From Sterolibacterium sp. (GTDB lineage: Bacteria > Pseudomonadota > Gammaproteobacteria > Burkholderiales > Rhodocyclaceae): DNA of 33,277 nucleotides. Of the stretch, positions 6,206 through 15,831 are shown one piece after another; position 1 is the first letter of the stretch, and every line of letters begins with the position of its first letter. Both the position numbers and the translations under genes were made by a program. Location: the NCBI GenBank assembly GCA_018062105.1, contig JAGOSV010000022.1:1-33277 (forward strand), given 5' to 3'. The notes under the pieces are model-generated. The model was not told where the DNA came from, ran no database searches, and saw only the letters and a program-made list of their open reading frames with translations.

Positions 6206-6245
6206 CCGCTAAACTGCGCCCATGCGCCCTGTCTGGCGTTAGCGG
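6206..6245. promoter_or_regulatory. Inverted repeat upstream of the FAD dehydrogenase gene
   Basis: CCGCTAA (6206-6212) and TTAGCGG (6239-6245) are perfect 7-bp inverted copies spaced 26 bases apart, ending 21 bases before the GTG start. This could be a split regulator site or a leader-mRNA stem. No clear -35/-10 pair was found in the rest of 6050-6266. Confidence 0.35.
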
Positions 6246-6266
6246 ACCGGCATCAGGAGCTCGAGC

Positions 6267-7871
6267 GTGCAGCAGATTCAGGATGAAATCATCGTCATTG
6301 GTGGTGGCCTGGCAGGCATCGTCGCCAGCCTCGAACTCATCACCCAAGGCAAGAGGGTCACCCTGCTCGATCGCGATCTGATCGAAAACCTGGGTGGCCA
6401 GGCCAAGGAAAGTTTTGGTGGCCTGTTTGTCGTCGATAGCCTCGAACAACGCCGCAGTGGTTTTCGCGACACACCAGAACAGGCCTGGCAGGACTGGCTC
6501 TCCTTTGGCGAATTTCATGACCAGGATGACTGGCCGCGCCGCTGGGCAGAGACCTATGTGCACACCTGCAGGGATGAGGTATACCTCTGGCTGAAGCAGC
6601 TGGAGCTGCGGTTCCTGCCCCTGCCCAGCTGGGTGGAACGTGGTCAGCTTCGCACTGGCAATTCCCTCCCCAGATTCCATATCCTCTGGGGAACGGGGCA
6701 TTACCTGATCCAGCGTCTGCTGATGCACCTGCGCCGCAGGAACCCTTCCCACAAGCCGCTGCTGACCGTGAAATCCGGCTACCGGGTGGAGTCCTTGCTG
6801 ACCGAAGGCGGACGGGTTACCGGCTGCCGTGGCCACCATGAACAGGAGGCCACGCCCTTCGAGGCTCGCGCTGACACAGTGATCGTTGCCACCGGCGGCA
6901 TCAATGGCGATCTCGAGCGAGTACGCCGGCACTGGCATGTCGACTGGGGCACGCCGCCCGCCCTGTTGCTGAATGGCTCGCACTGTCATGCGGATGGGCT
7001 GCTGCATGATGCCGTTTTTGCCGTTGGTGGCCGGCTGACGAATCTGGAGCGGATGTGGAATTATGCTGCGGGCGTGCATCACTGGATGCCGCGCAAACCG
7101 CTGCATGGCCTGTCGCTGGTACCGCCGCGTTCCGCACTCTGGCTCAACTGGCGCGGCGAACGCTTCGAACACCCGCCGCTGGTCACGGGCTTCGACACCC
7201 GCGACCTGGTCACCCGCATCTGCCACGAAGAACGCGCCTATTCATGGCAGATTCTCAACCGTCGTATCGCCCTTCGTGAGCTGGCCATCTCCGGTGCCGA
7301 GTTCAACCCGTCCATCCGTGAACGCCGCATCCTGGGGTTTCTGCGCGACATGTTGCTGGGCAATCGTCGTGTGGTCGACGATCTAATTCGCCATTGCGAA
7401 GATGTCGTGGTTGCCGACACCCTCCCAGAACTAGCCGACAAAATGAACGCCCTGCAGCAGGATCAGGCCATCGACCGGGACAAGCTCAGCGCCACCATCC
7501 GCGCCTATGATGGCCGCATCGCCGCAGGAGACATGCAAGATGAGCAGTTGCAACGCATCGCCTGTGCCCGGCAATGGCGCGGGGACCGGATGAGAATAAG
7601 CAACAATCCGCTCATCGATGACCCACAGGCTCGCCCGCTGATCGCCATCCGTGAATTCATCATCAGCCGGAAAAGCCTTGGCGGCATCCAGACCGACCTC
7701 GATTGCCGTGTTCTCGACCAGGCCGGAGCGCCCATTCCCGGCCTGTATGCCATAGGCGAGGCGGCCGGCTTTGGTGGCGGCGGCATGAACGGGCTGCGCG
7801 CCCTCGAAGGAACGTTCCTGGGCGGCTGCATCCTGACCGGCCGCCGTGTTGCCCGCGCCCTCACCCGCTGA
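6267..7871 (+). CDS. FAD-binding dehydrogenase (KstD / fumarate reductase flavoprotein family)
   Basis: Flavoprotein of 534 residues. The N-terminus has the FAD-binding dinucleotide fold IVIGGGLAGIVASLEL (9-24) ending with an acidic residue (LLDRD). NLGGQAKESFGGLF follows, as in the fumarate reductase/3-ketosteroid dehydrogenase superfamily. The C-terminus has the matching FAD segment GLYAIGEAAGFGGGGMNGL and GTFLGGCILTGR. The overall layout recalls the group annotated simply as FAD-binding dehydrogenase. Enzymes of this superfamily introduce or reduce C=C bonds; the substrate cannot be read from sequence, so steroid use is only one option. It starts at GTG with AGGAG 8 bases upstream. No signal peptide or haem-binding CxxCH domain is present, so it is probably cytoplasmic. 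It ends 17 bases before the thiamine-enzyme gene, implying co-transcription. Confidence 0.8.
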   Translation: MQQIQDEIIVIGGGLAGIVASLELITQGKRVTLLDRDLIENLGGQAKESFGGLFVVDSLEQRRSGFRDTPEQAWQDWLSFGEFHDQDDWPRRWAETYVHTCRDEVYLWLKQLELRFLPLPSWVERGQLRTGNSLPRFHILWGTGHYLIQRLLMHLRRRNPSHKPLLTVKSGYRVESLLTEGGRVTGCRGHHEQEATPFEARADTVIVATGGINGDLERVRRHWHVDWGTPPALLLNGSHCHADGLLHDAVFAVGGRLTNLERMWNYAAGVHHWMPRKPLHGLSLVPPRSALWLNWRGERFEHPPLVTGFDTRDLVTRICHEERAYSWQILNRRIALRELAISGAEFNPSIRERRILGFLRDMLLGNRRVVDDLIRHCEDVVVADTLPELADKMNALQQDQAIDRDKLSATIRAYDGRIAAGDMQDEQLQRIACARQWRGDRMRISNNPLIDDPQARPLIAIREFIISRKSLGGIQTDLDCRVLDQAGAPIPGLYAIGEAAGFGGGGMNGLRALEGTFLGGCILTGRRVARALTR

Positions 7872-7888
7872 GTCCCGAAGGAGCCTCC

Positions 7889-9631
7889 ATGAAAAAAACC
7901 GGTGCCTGGCTGGCCGTCCATGCCCTCGAACAGCTGGGTATCCGCTGGACCTTCGGGATTCCCGGCGTCCATACCACCGAGCTGTATGACGAGCTCAACC
8001 GCTCGACACAAATCACACCCCTGCTCGTCAGCCACGAAGGTTGCGCCGCCTTCATGGCCGATGCCATCAGCCGTACCGCAGCCGATCATGGCAGCATCGG
8101 TGTTCTGGTGATCGTCCCGGCCGCCGGCCTGACCCACGCCGCCAGCGGTATCGGTGAGGCAAAACTGGCCGGTATCCCGCTGTTGATCCTCAGCGGCGGC
8201 ATCCGTACCGACCTCGACAAGCGCTTCCAGCTCCACGATATCGACCAGCTGGCGCTGGCAAAAGAGCTCACCAAAGCCGCCTTCCGCATCACCCGTCATG
8301 ACGAAATCATGACGACGATCTTTACCGCATACCGTATCGCCACCAGTGGTGAACCCGGCCCGGTACTAGTGGAGCTGCCCGTCAATCTGCAGCTGTTCCC
8401 CGGCCACGTCGACGTGCTGCCACACTGGCAACCACCTGCACCACCGCCCCCGCCGGATGCAACCCTCTTGATATCCGCCGTCGATCTGCTGCTCGCCGCC
8501 CGTCGCCCGGCACTCTATCTTGGCTGGGGCGCACGTCACGCCGTGGCCGAGAGCATGGCTCTGGCTGAAGCCCTGAAACTGCCCGTAGCCACCACACTAC
8601 AAGGTCTGGACGCATTTCCTGCCGATCACCCACTCCACGCCGGCTTCGGTTTTGGTACCTCGGCCGTACCCGCTGCACGCCATGCCTTCAAGGATTGCGA
8701 TTGCCTGCTGACCATCGGTGCCCGCTTCAGCGAAGTTGCCACCGGCAGCTACGGCATCCGTGTTCCGGCGCAGCTCATCCACGTCGACATCAACCCGGCG
8801 GTCTTCGATGCCAACTATCCAGCAAGCATCAAGATTGCCGCCGATGCCCTTGTTACCTTGCAAGGCCTCAATGAAGAACTGCGCCGCCGCGCCCTCACCA
8901 TCCCGTCCCGCACAGACCCGACCGCTGCCATTGCGAAAAACAAGCAGGCCTATCTCGACCAATGGCTCGCCCACGACAGCCGGGGCCGGGTTCATGCCGC
9001 ACGCTTCTTTGCCGAGCTGCGCCGCCAGTCGCCAAACGATGCCATCACCGTACTCGACGATGGCAATCACACCTATCTGGCAGCAGAGCTGTTCCCCATC
9101 CACCGGGGCGGACAGTTGCTGGTACCGACCGACTTCAACGCCATGGGCTATGCCGTCCCGGCCAGCATCGGCGCCAAGCAGGCCCAGCCGCAGCGTGAGG
9201 TATTCGCCATCGTCGGTGATGGCGGCTTCATGATGACCGGCATGGAACTCATTCACGCCGCCACCCGCCAGCTGGGCGTCGTGGTTTATGTGTTCCATGA
9301 CGGCGAGCTGGCACAAATCAGCCAGGCCCAGAAAATCCCCTATCGCCAGCAGACCTGCACCCGCCTGCCCCCTCTCAACCTGCAAGGTATCGCCCTGGCC
9401 ACCGGCGCTGCCTATATCAACCTGCCCAATGACGAAAGCATCGCAACAGCCATCCAGGAGGCCCGTCGCCTGTCACGGCAGGGACAACCCGTTATCGTCG
9501 ATGTCCAGATCGACTACCGCAAAGCCACCGCCTTCACCAAAGGCATCCTCAAAACCAATCTGCGCCGCCTCCCCATCCCGCAGCAGATCCGCATGGCCGG
9601 CCGCGCATTGAAGCGCCATTTCATCGAATGA
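7889..9631 (+). CDS. Thiamine-diphosphate-dependent enzyme, acetolactate-synthase-like
   Basis: Protein of 580 residues with the three-domain layout of acetolactate synthase, benzoylformate decarboxylase and relatives. The N-terminal domain has the cofactor-activating Glu in SHEG (Glu50). A central domain follows with GARFSEVATGSYG. The C-terminal cofactor domain has GDG (443-445) and MTGMEL. The canonical GDG-x24-NN motif reads GDG-x24-HD here (His470, Asp471, then GEL), so the usual metal-binding Asn is Asp. AAGGAG precedes ATG 7889 by 5 bases; an upstream in-frame start inside the previous gene is rejected. No acetolactate synthase small subunit gene is next to it, arguing against branched-chain amino acid synthesis. 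Pairing with a flavin dehydrogenase suggests a catabolic C-C cleaving or joining step, but the substrate is unknown. Confidence 0.85.
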   Translation: MKKTGAWLAVHALEQLGIRWTFGIPGVHTTELYDELNRSTQITPLLVSHEGCAAFMADAISRTAADHGSIGVLVIVPAAGLTHAASGIGEAKLAGIPLLILSGGIRTDLDKRFQLHDIDQLALAKELTKAAFRITRHDEIMTTIFTAYRIATSGEPGPVLVELPVNLQLFPGHVDVLPHWQPPAPPPPPDATLLISAVDLLLAARRPALYLGWGARHAVAESMALAEALKLPVATTLQGLDAFPADHPLHAGFGFGTSAVPAARHAFKDCDCLLTIGARFSEVATGSYGIRVPAQLIHVDINPAVFDANYPASIKIAADALVTLQGLNEELRRRALTIPSRTDPTAAIAKNKQAYLDQWLAHDSRGRVHAARFFAELRRQSPNDAITVLDDGNHTYLAAELFPIHRGGQLLVPTDFNAMGYAVPASIGAKQAQPQREVFAIVGDGGFMMTGMELIHAATRQLGVVVYVFHDGELAQISQAQKIPYRQQTCTRLPPLNLQGIALATGAAYINLPNDESIATAIQEARRLSRQGQPVIVDVQIDYRKATAFTKGILKTNLRRLPIPQQIRMAGRALKRHFIE

Positions 9632-9689
9632 CACCAGAGGCTATCCGGCCAAACCCACCAAGTCAGCGAAACCTGACAAACCGCAGCGG

Positions 9690-9698
9690 TGCTAAAAT
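9690..9698 (+). promoter_or_regulatory. Possible extended -10 promoter of the GGDEF gene
   Basis: TGC-TAAAAT (9690-9698) has the form of an extended -10 element and lies about 63 bases before the ATG. The -35 region is poor: ACCTGA/CTGACA near 9671-9677 is at a short or non-ideal distance. Confidence 0.4.
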
Positions 9699-9761
9699 CC
9701 GCTCCCGGTTTTGCATGCCCACGAACCACCTGCAATATCAGAGTCAACCGGAGCAATTTCC

Positions 9762-10793
9762 ATGAAATATGCCGACGATCCCACCAAAAGTGCCGAGTTC
9801 CTGCGCCTGGCACTACCCTTGATGAGCAAGCAGTCCGCCGGTCTGCATCCGGTCAGCTACTCCATCTGGTATGAATATGTTTCCGGCATCAATCCGGGCT
9901 TGAAAAGTGCGCTCGACGAGATTCTGAAACGCCAGGGCAAGCTGGACGAAGAAAGCACCCATGAACTGTTTCGCAAGCATGTCGCCGAGGTCGACACGGA
10001 AACCTTACAGCGCATCTCGAGCTCGTTTCAGGAACTTTTGAATGAAATGAACAACTCCGCCAGCCAGGCCGGAGAACAGGCCGGGAATTTCAACGCCACC
10101 CTGAGCCACTTCAATGCCCGACTGGACCCAGCCAATCCGGGCGGCGCACTGCAATCTGCCGACATCGGCGCCCTCCTGTCGAGCACCCGCTCCATGCAAT
10201 CCTCGGTCTCCGCCCTCAAGGCACACCTGGAGCAAAGCCGGCGCGAGGCCGAAGAATTACGCGAAGAAGTCAGCCGGGCGCGCCAGGATGCCCTGACCGA
10301 TGCCCTGACCGGATTGACCAACCGCAAAGGCTTTGACCAGATCATTACCCAGGCCCTGGCACAGCACGACCCGGCCAGCAAGGGACTCAGCCTGCTGATC
10401 TGCGATGTTGATCACTTCAAGAAGATCAACGACACCTACGGCCACGTCTTCGGTGACAAGGTATTGCAATCCGTCGGCTTCATCCTCAGGCAGAACGTCA
10501 AGGGCAAAGATGTCGCTGCCCGCTTCGGTGGCGAGGAATTCACCATCCTGCTGCCGGACACCCATCTCGACGGAGCCCGCGCCGTTGCCGAAGCCTTGCG
10601 AGCCACGCTTGAAGCCGCCCGCATCAAGCGCAGCAACAGCAACGAGACCGTGGCCCGGGTCACCATGTCCTTCGGAGTTGCCACCCATCGTCCGAGTGAA
10701 TCTGTCAGCGACTTGATTGCCCGGGCCGATGCCGCGCTTTATCAATCCAAGGAACGGGGACGCAACCGCGTCACCATAGAGACCGCCGGATAG
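9762..10793 (+). CDS. GGDEF diguanylate cyclase
   Basis: Protein of 343 residues that should make cyclic di-GMP from two GTP. The N-terminal 150 residues (KSAEFLRLALPLMSKQ, SIWYEYVSGINPGLKSALDE) are a soluble helical sensor-like region without membrane segments. A coiled coil of about 155-178 leads into the GGDEF domain. DALTGLTNRKGF (180-191) and the active signature GGEEF (256-260) are intact. The inhibitory RxxD site is KGKD (247-250) here, with Lys for Arg, so product inhibition may be weak. There is no EAL or HD-GYP domain. GGAG precedes ATG 9762 by 8 bases; an earlier in-frame ATG at 9711 adds 17 unconvincing residues. It stands alone, converging on purA. The input signal is unknown. 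Confidence 0.9.
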   Translation: MKYADDPTKSAEFLRLALPLMSKQSAGLHPVSYSIWYEYVSGINPGLKSALDEILKRQGKLDEESTHELFRKHVAEVDTETLQRISSSFQELLNEMNNSASQAGEQAGNFNATLSHFNARLDPANPGGALQSADIGALLSSTRSMQSSVSALKAHLEQSRREAEELREEVSRARQDALTDALTGLTNRKGFDQIITQALAQHDPASKGLSLLICDVDHFKKINDTYGHVFGDKVLQSVGFILRQNVKGKDVAARFGGEEFTILLPDTHLDGARAVAEALRATLEAARIKRSNSNETVARVTMSFGVATHRPSESVSDLIARADAALYQSKERGRNRVTIETAG

Positions 10794-10795
10794 GA

Positions 10796-10813
10796 ATCAG
10801 CGGGATCAGCGGG
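10796..10813. repeat. 9-bp tandem duplication after the GGDEF gene
   Basis: ATCAGCGGG occurs twice (10796-10804, 10805-10813), followed by a partial third ATCGG. It begins two bases after the stop codon, in the 80-base gap between the convergent GGDEF and purA genes. A 5-bp hairpin GCGGT/ACCGC (10840-10853) lies nearby without a T tract. Confidence 0.8.
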
Positions 10814-10873
10814 ATCGGCGCCGAAGCTGCCTGATCGAGGCGGTCTGCACCGCTCCGCTCACTTGATCGCTGC

Positions 10874-12217
<1,344 letters not shown>

Positions 12218-12230
12218 TCAATATCCGACA

Positions 12231-13403
12231 TTACAGCGCCACCAGCTGCCAGCGCCCATCGAGCCACTCCAGACAACGGTCACAGCCTGCCTCGCGCCAG
12301 TCTTGCCGCCCTTCGCCGGGCAAGGCATCGAGAACGATCTCTCCCGCCGCACGCAAACGGGCCACTTCCTCACGCAAGAAACGAACCGCTGCCCCCACCA
12401 CCAGCGGTGCCACGATCGTACGATGCGGTACCGGAGTGTCCACCAGGCGTGCCAGCTCGCGCAAATCGAGGCTGAACCCGGTAGCGGCACGATCACGACC
12501 AAATGCCCGGCCCACTTTGTCATAACGCCCACCCAGGGCAATGGCCCCGGGATGCCCGGCAGCATACGCTGCAAAGACGATGCCGCTGTGGTAGTGCAGC
12601 CCACGCAAATCCGCCAGGTCGATGCTCAATGGCAAACCCTCCAGCGCCTGAGCCAGCGTCTGCAATTCGTCCAGCGCTCGCGTGATCGCCGGCAGCACCG
12701 GCAAACAGGCGCGCGCCCGCTCGATCGTCTCGATTCCCCCGTACAACCCCGGCAAAGCCAGCAAGGCAGAACGGTACGGCTCAGCAAGAGAACCCAGCTG
12801 CTCTTGCAAGCCGGGCAGATCCTTGCCCTGCACAGCCGTCAGAAGCTCCTCGAGCTGCTCCTCTTCGAAGGCGGCTTCCTCCACCAGAGCGCGAAATACC
12901 CCGACATGCCCTAGGTCGATGCGCGTTGCCGTAACGCCTGACAACTGCAAACCACGCGCCAGCAGACGCAATATTTCGACATCCGCCCCGATCCCGGCAT
13001 GGCCATACAGCTCGGCACCCAACTGCAACGGCTGGCGTGTCGCCGTCAGGCTGGCCGGCCGGGTATGCAGCACACTGCCGCAATAGCACAGCCGAGCCAC
13101 CCCCTGACGGTTGAGCAGATGGGCATCGATGCGCGCGGCCTGCGGGGCAATGTCGGCACGCACCCCCATCGTCCGTCCTGAAATCTGATCGACCAGTTTG
13201 AAGGTTCGCAAATCGAGATCGCGCCCGCTGCCAGTCAGCAGCGACTCGACATATTCCATCAACGGCGGAATGACATATTCGTAACCATGACGACGAAATT
13301 CATCGAGCAAGGTACGACGCAAGGTTTCGACATGCCAGGCCTCAGCCGGCAGGACATCCTCGATTGCTTCAGGCAGCAGCCAGCGACGCATGAAGGCACT
13401 CAT
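12231..13403 (-). CDS. hisZ: ATP phosphoribosyltransferase regulatory subunit
   Basis: Catalytically inactive paralogue of histidyl-tRNA synthetase that binds short-form HisG and gives it feedback control by histidine, at the first step of histidine synthesis. 390 residues from ATG 13403, or 386 from the next ATG (MRRWLLPE, closer to typical HisZ starts). The class II synthetase-like core is visible: [49 protein letters not shown], and [12 protein letters not shown]. No C-terminal anticodon-binding domain follows, as expected for HisZ. The true synthetase gene (hisS) lies 7 kb upstream in the same gene series. Its ATG overlaps the DUF2065 stop by four bases (ATGA), so translation is likely coupled. 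Confidence 0.93.
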   Translation of the reverse strand: MSAFMRRWLLPEAIEDVLPAEAWHVETLRRTLLDEFRRHGYEYVIPPLMEYVESLLTGSGRDLDLRTFKLVDQISGRTMGVRADIAPQAARIDAHLLNRQGVARLCYCGSVLHTRPASLTATRQPLQLGAELYGHAGIGADVEILRLLARGLQLSGVTATRIDLGHVGVFRALVEEAAFEEEQLEELLTAVQGKDLPGLQEQLGSLAEPYRSALLALPGLYGGIETIERARACLPVLPAITRALDELQTLAQALEGLPLSIDLADLRGLHYHSGIVFAAYAAGHPGAIALGGRYDKVGRAFGRDRAATGFSLDLRELARLVDTPVPHRTIVAPLVVGAAVRFLREEVARLRAAGEIVLDALPGEGRQDWREAGCDRCLEWLDGRWQLVAL

Positions 13404-13588
13404 CTGAAAAAGACCAGCAAAAGCGTGCCAGTCAGCAAGGAAAAAAGACCCAAAAAGCGTATCTGCCCATCGGCCAATGCCCCGATACGCCGAAAGGTAT
13501 CACGCCAGGCCTGCGGTGCCAGAAAGGGCAACAGCCCCTCGATGACCAGCATCAACGCAAACGCCTGCAACAGACTCGAGCCCGACAC
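13400..13588 (-). CDS. DUF2065 (YjeT-like) small membrane protein
   Basis: 62-residue protein with two hydrophobic segments: [20 protein letters not shown] (residues 5-24) and [19 protein letters not shown] (43-61). A basic loop with the typical [11 protein letters not shown] lies between them. This matches the DUF2065 family found directly after hflC in many proteobacteria, including E. coli yjeT. Function is not established; the constant position suggests a link with the HflKC membrane complex. It starts 14 bases after the hflC stop and overlaps hisZ by four bases. Confidence 0.85.
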   Translation of the reverse strand: MSGSSLLQAFALMLVIEGLLPFLAPQAWRDTFRRIGALADGQIRFLGLFSLLTGTLLLVFFR

Positions 13589-13602
13589 GGTCTGCGCCTC
13601 GC

Positions 13603-14496
13603 CTATTTGCCGGACTTGCCGGTCTTGCCGCCGCCGCTGCTCTTGAAATAGCGGAAAAAGTCGGCACTGGGGTCAACCACCAGCACATCGCTCTTGCTCT
13701 TGAAGCTCTGGCGGTAGGCTTCGAGGCTGCGGTAGAAGCCGTAAAATTCAGGGCTCTGGCCAAAAGCCTGGCCATACAGCGCCGTCGCCTTGGCATCTCC
13801 TTCCCCCTTGACCTTCTGGGCATCACGATAGGCCTCGGCAACGACGACCTCGCGCTGACGGTCCGCGTCAGCCTTGATCTTCTCGGCCTCGGCCGCGCCC
13901 TGTGAACGCAGCTCATTGGCCACCCGCTTGCGCTCGGTTTCCATGCGGCGATAAACCGAATCTGAAACCTCGGGCGTGAAATCGACACGCTTCAGGCGCA
14001 CATCGATGATCTGTACGCCCAGGGTACGCGCATCGGCATCGGCCTTGCGCTGCACCTCAGCCATCACCTTGTCACGCTCACCGGAAACGACATCATGAAC
14101 CGTGCGCCGGCCAAAGGCTTCCCGCAACCCGGAATTCACCGTCTGCGCCAGCCGCGTCTTGGCCAGCATCTCGTCGCCACCGACGCTGATGTAATACTGC
14201 TTGACATCATTGATGCGCCACTTGACGTAGAAATCCACCTGCACCGGCTTTTTCTCCGCCGTCAAAAAACGCTCGGGCTCGGGCGTATCCATGGTCAGGA
14301 TGCGCTTGTCGAACGTCCGCACGTTCTGGATCAAGGGCCACTTCCAGTTCAGGCCTGGTTCGCTGATGACATTCACCACCTCACCCAGCTGGAAGACGAT
14401 GGCGTAATAACGTTGATCGACGGTAAACAGGCACATTGCCAGCGTCACCAGGGTGACCAGCAGCATCGCCACAAAAGCAGACAAACGGCTGTGCAT
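13603..14496 (-). CDS. hflC: HflC, SPFH membrane protease regulator subunit
   Basis: Partner of HflK in the large periplasmic cage that surrounds and controls the FtsH protease. 297 residues, slightly shorter than E. coli HflC (334). One N-terminal membrane segment (FVAMLLVTLVTLAMCLFTV) is followed by the SPFH/band 7 domain (VDQRYYAIVFQLGEVV, PGLNWKWPLIQNVRTFDKRI, TAEKKPVQVDFYVKW). A long charged helix rich in Ala, Glu and Arg follows. The C-terminus ends in a Gly/Lys tail. Its ATG shares one base with the hflK stop (TGATG), so the two are translated together as expected for equal subunits. Confidence 0.95.
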   Translation of the reverse strand: MHSRLSAFVAMLLVTLVTLAMCLFTVDQRYYAIVFQLGEVVNVISEPGLNWKWPLIQNVRTFDKRILTMDTPEPERFLTAEKKPVQVDFYVKWRINDVKQYYISVGGDEMLAKTRLAQTVNSGLREAFGRRTVHDVVSGERDKVMAEVQRKADADARTLGVQIIDVRLKRVDFTPEVSDSVYRRMETERKRVANELRSQGAAEAEKIKADADRQREVVVAEAYRDAQKVKGEGDAKATALYGQAFGQSPEFYGFYRSLEAYRQSFKSKSDVLVVDPSADFFRYFKSSGGGKTGKSGK

Positions 14497-15749
14497 CAGC
14501 GCTCTCCCCGCTCACGCAGACGCGCCGTGTCACGCGAGCGCGACAGGCTGCCATCCGGTTTTTCCAGTTGCGGCGGAACATCGCCGGAAACCACAGTCGC
14601 CGGATGCGCCGGCGTCTCGTGCCCGGCGGCATTTGCTGTACCGGATGCCACTGGCGAAGCCGGCGCTCCAGCCGCCTGCATCAGCTTGTCCAGCGGCAGG
14701 TACAGCAGATTGCTGCCATTGCGCGCATCCACCAGCACCTTGCTGGTACTGGACAACACCTGCTGCACTGTCTCCAGATACATGCGATTACGCGTCACTT
14801 CCGGTGCCTTGTTGTATTCCACAAGAATCTGCTTGAAGCGGCTGGCCTCACCCTCGGCATTGGCAATCACGCTCTGCCGATAACCCTCGGCCTCCTGCAA
14901 CAGGCGTGAGGCCGTTCCACGGGCACGCGGGACCACATCATTGGCATAGGCCTGGCCTTCGTTCTTCTGCCGCTCGCGATCCTGCCCGGCCTTGACGGCA
15001 TCATCAAACGCCGCCTGCACCTGCTCCGGTGGCTGGGTGCTTTGCAGGGTGACCGCCGTCACCAGCACCCCGGTTTCATAGCGGTCGAGAATCTCCTGGA
15101 TCAGCTTGCTGGTGTTGCTGGCAATCTGCTCACGCCCTTCGTAGAGCACGAAATCCATCTTGTTCTTGCCAACCACCTCGCGGATGGCTGTCTCCGCCGC
15201 ACCCATCACGGTTTCATCCGGATGACGGTTCTTGAAAATGAAATTCTGCGGATCCTTGAGGCGGTATTGCACGGCAAACTGCACCATGACGATGTTCTCG
15301 TCATCGGTCAGCATCAAGGCTTCCTTCAGCACCTTGGCCGTGCCACGATAACCGACCTCGATGGTGCGCACACGCGACAGATCGACGATTTCATGCGTCT
15401 CGATCGGCCAGGGCAGGCGCAGATTGGGGCCAGGCCCGGTGATCCGGTTGAAGCTGCCAAAGCGCAGCACCAGACCACGTTGCCCTTCATCGACGATGTA
15501 AACGCCGCTGGCCAGCCACAGCGCCAATACCAGTACCAACAACATCACGATGCCACCACCGAATTGCCGCGGGCTCAAGGGAGACTGCTGCATACCTCCC
15601 CCCGGGCCGCCGTTCTTCTTGCCGAAGAACGACGACAACCGCCGATTGACATCGCGCCAAAGCTCTTCGAGATCCGGAGGCCCTTGATTGCCCCGGTTGT
15701 TCCCACCCGGATCAGGGCGAGGCCCCCAACCGTGGTCATTCATGGACAT
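14496..15749 (-). CDS. hflK: HflK, SPFH membrane protease regulator subunit
   Basis: Larger subunit of the HflKC complex controlling FtsH. I start it at ATG 15749 (MSMNDHGWG), which matches the conserved beginning of HflK, giving 417 residues. The frame reaches back to 15929 but that part overlaps hflX and has no family features. The cytoplasmic Gly/Pro/Asn-rich N-terminus is followed by one membrane segment (GIVMLLVLVLALWLASGVYIV), the SPFH domain (EGQRGLVLRFGSF, TDDENIVMVQFAVQYR), a charged coiled-coil region, and a Pro/Ala-rich tail. An 82-base gap separates it from hflX. No strong ribosome binding site is visible, and ATG 15743 is an alternative start. Confidence 0.95.
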   Translation of the reverse strand: MSMNDHGWGPRPDPGGNNRGNQGPPDLEELWRDVNRRLSSFFGKKNGGPGGGMQQSPLSPRQFGGGIVMLLVLVLALWLASGVYIVDEGQRGLVLRFGSFNRITGPGPNLRLPWPIETHEIVDLSRVRTIEVGYRGTAKVLKEALMLTDDENIVMVQFAVQYRLKDPQNFIFKNRHPDETVMGAAETAIREVVGKNKMDFVLYEGREQIASNTSKLIQEILDRYETGVLVTAVTLQSTQPPEQVQAAFDDAVKAGQDRERQKNEGQAYANDVVPRARGTASRLLQEAEGYRQSVIANAEGEASRFKQILVEYNKAPEVTRNRMYLETVQQVLSSTSKVLVDARNGSNLLYLPLDKLMQAAGAPASPVASGTANAAGHETPAHPATVVSGDVPPQLEKPDGSLSRSRDTARLRERGER

Positions 15750-15831
15750 GAGTATCGCCGCAATCAATTTTTTACCCGATGTTTTTTGCTGGAAGATGCT
15801 CCCCAAACACCTTGGGAAACAGCTCTCCCGA

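Noticed and set aside
6072-7226. Long minus-strand open frame (384 codons) opposite the FAD dehydrogenase gene
   Set aside because: It is antisense to a clear flavoprotein gene, shows no domain, and such frames are common in high-GC DNA.
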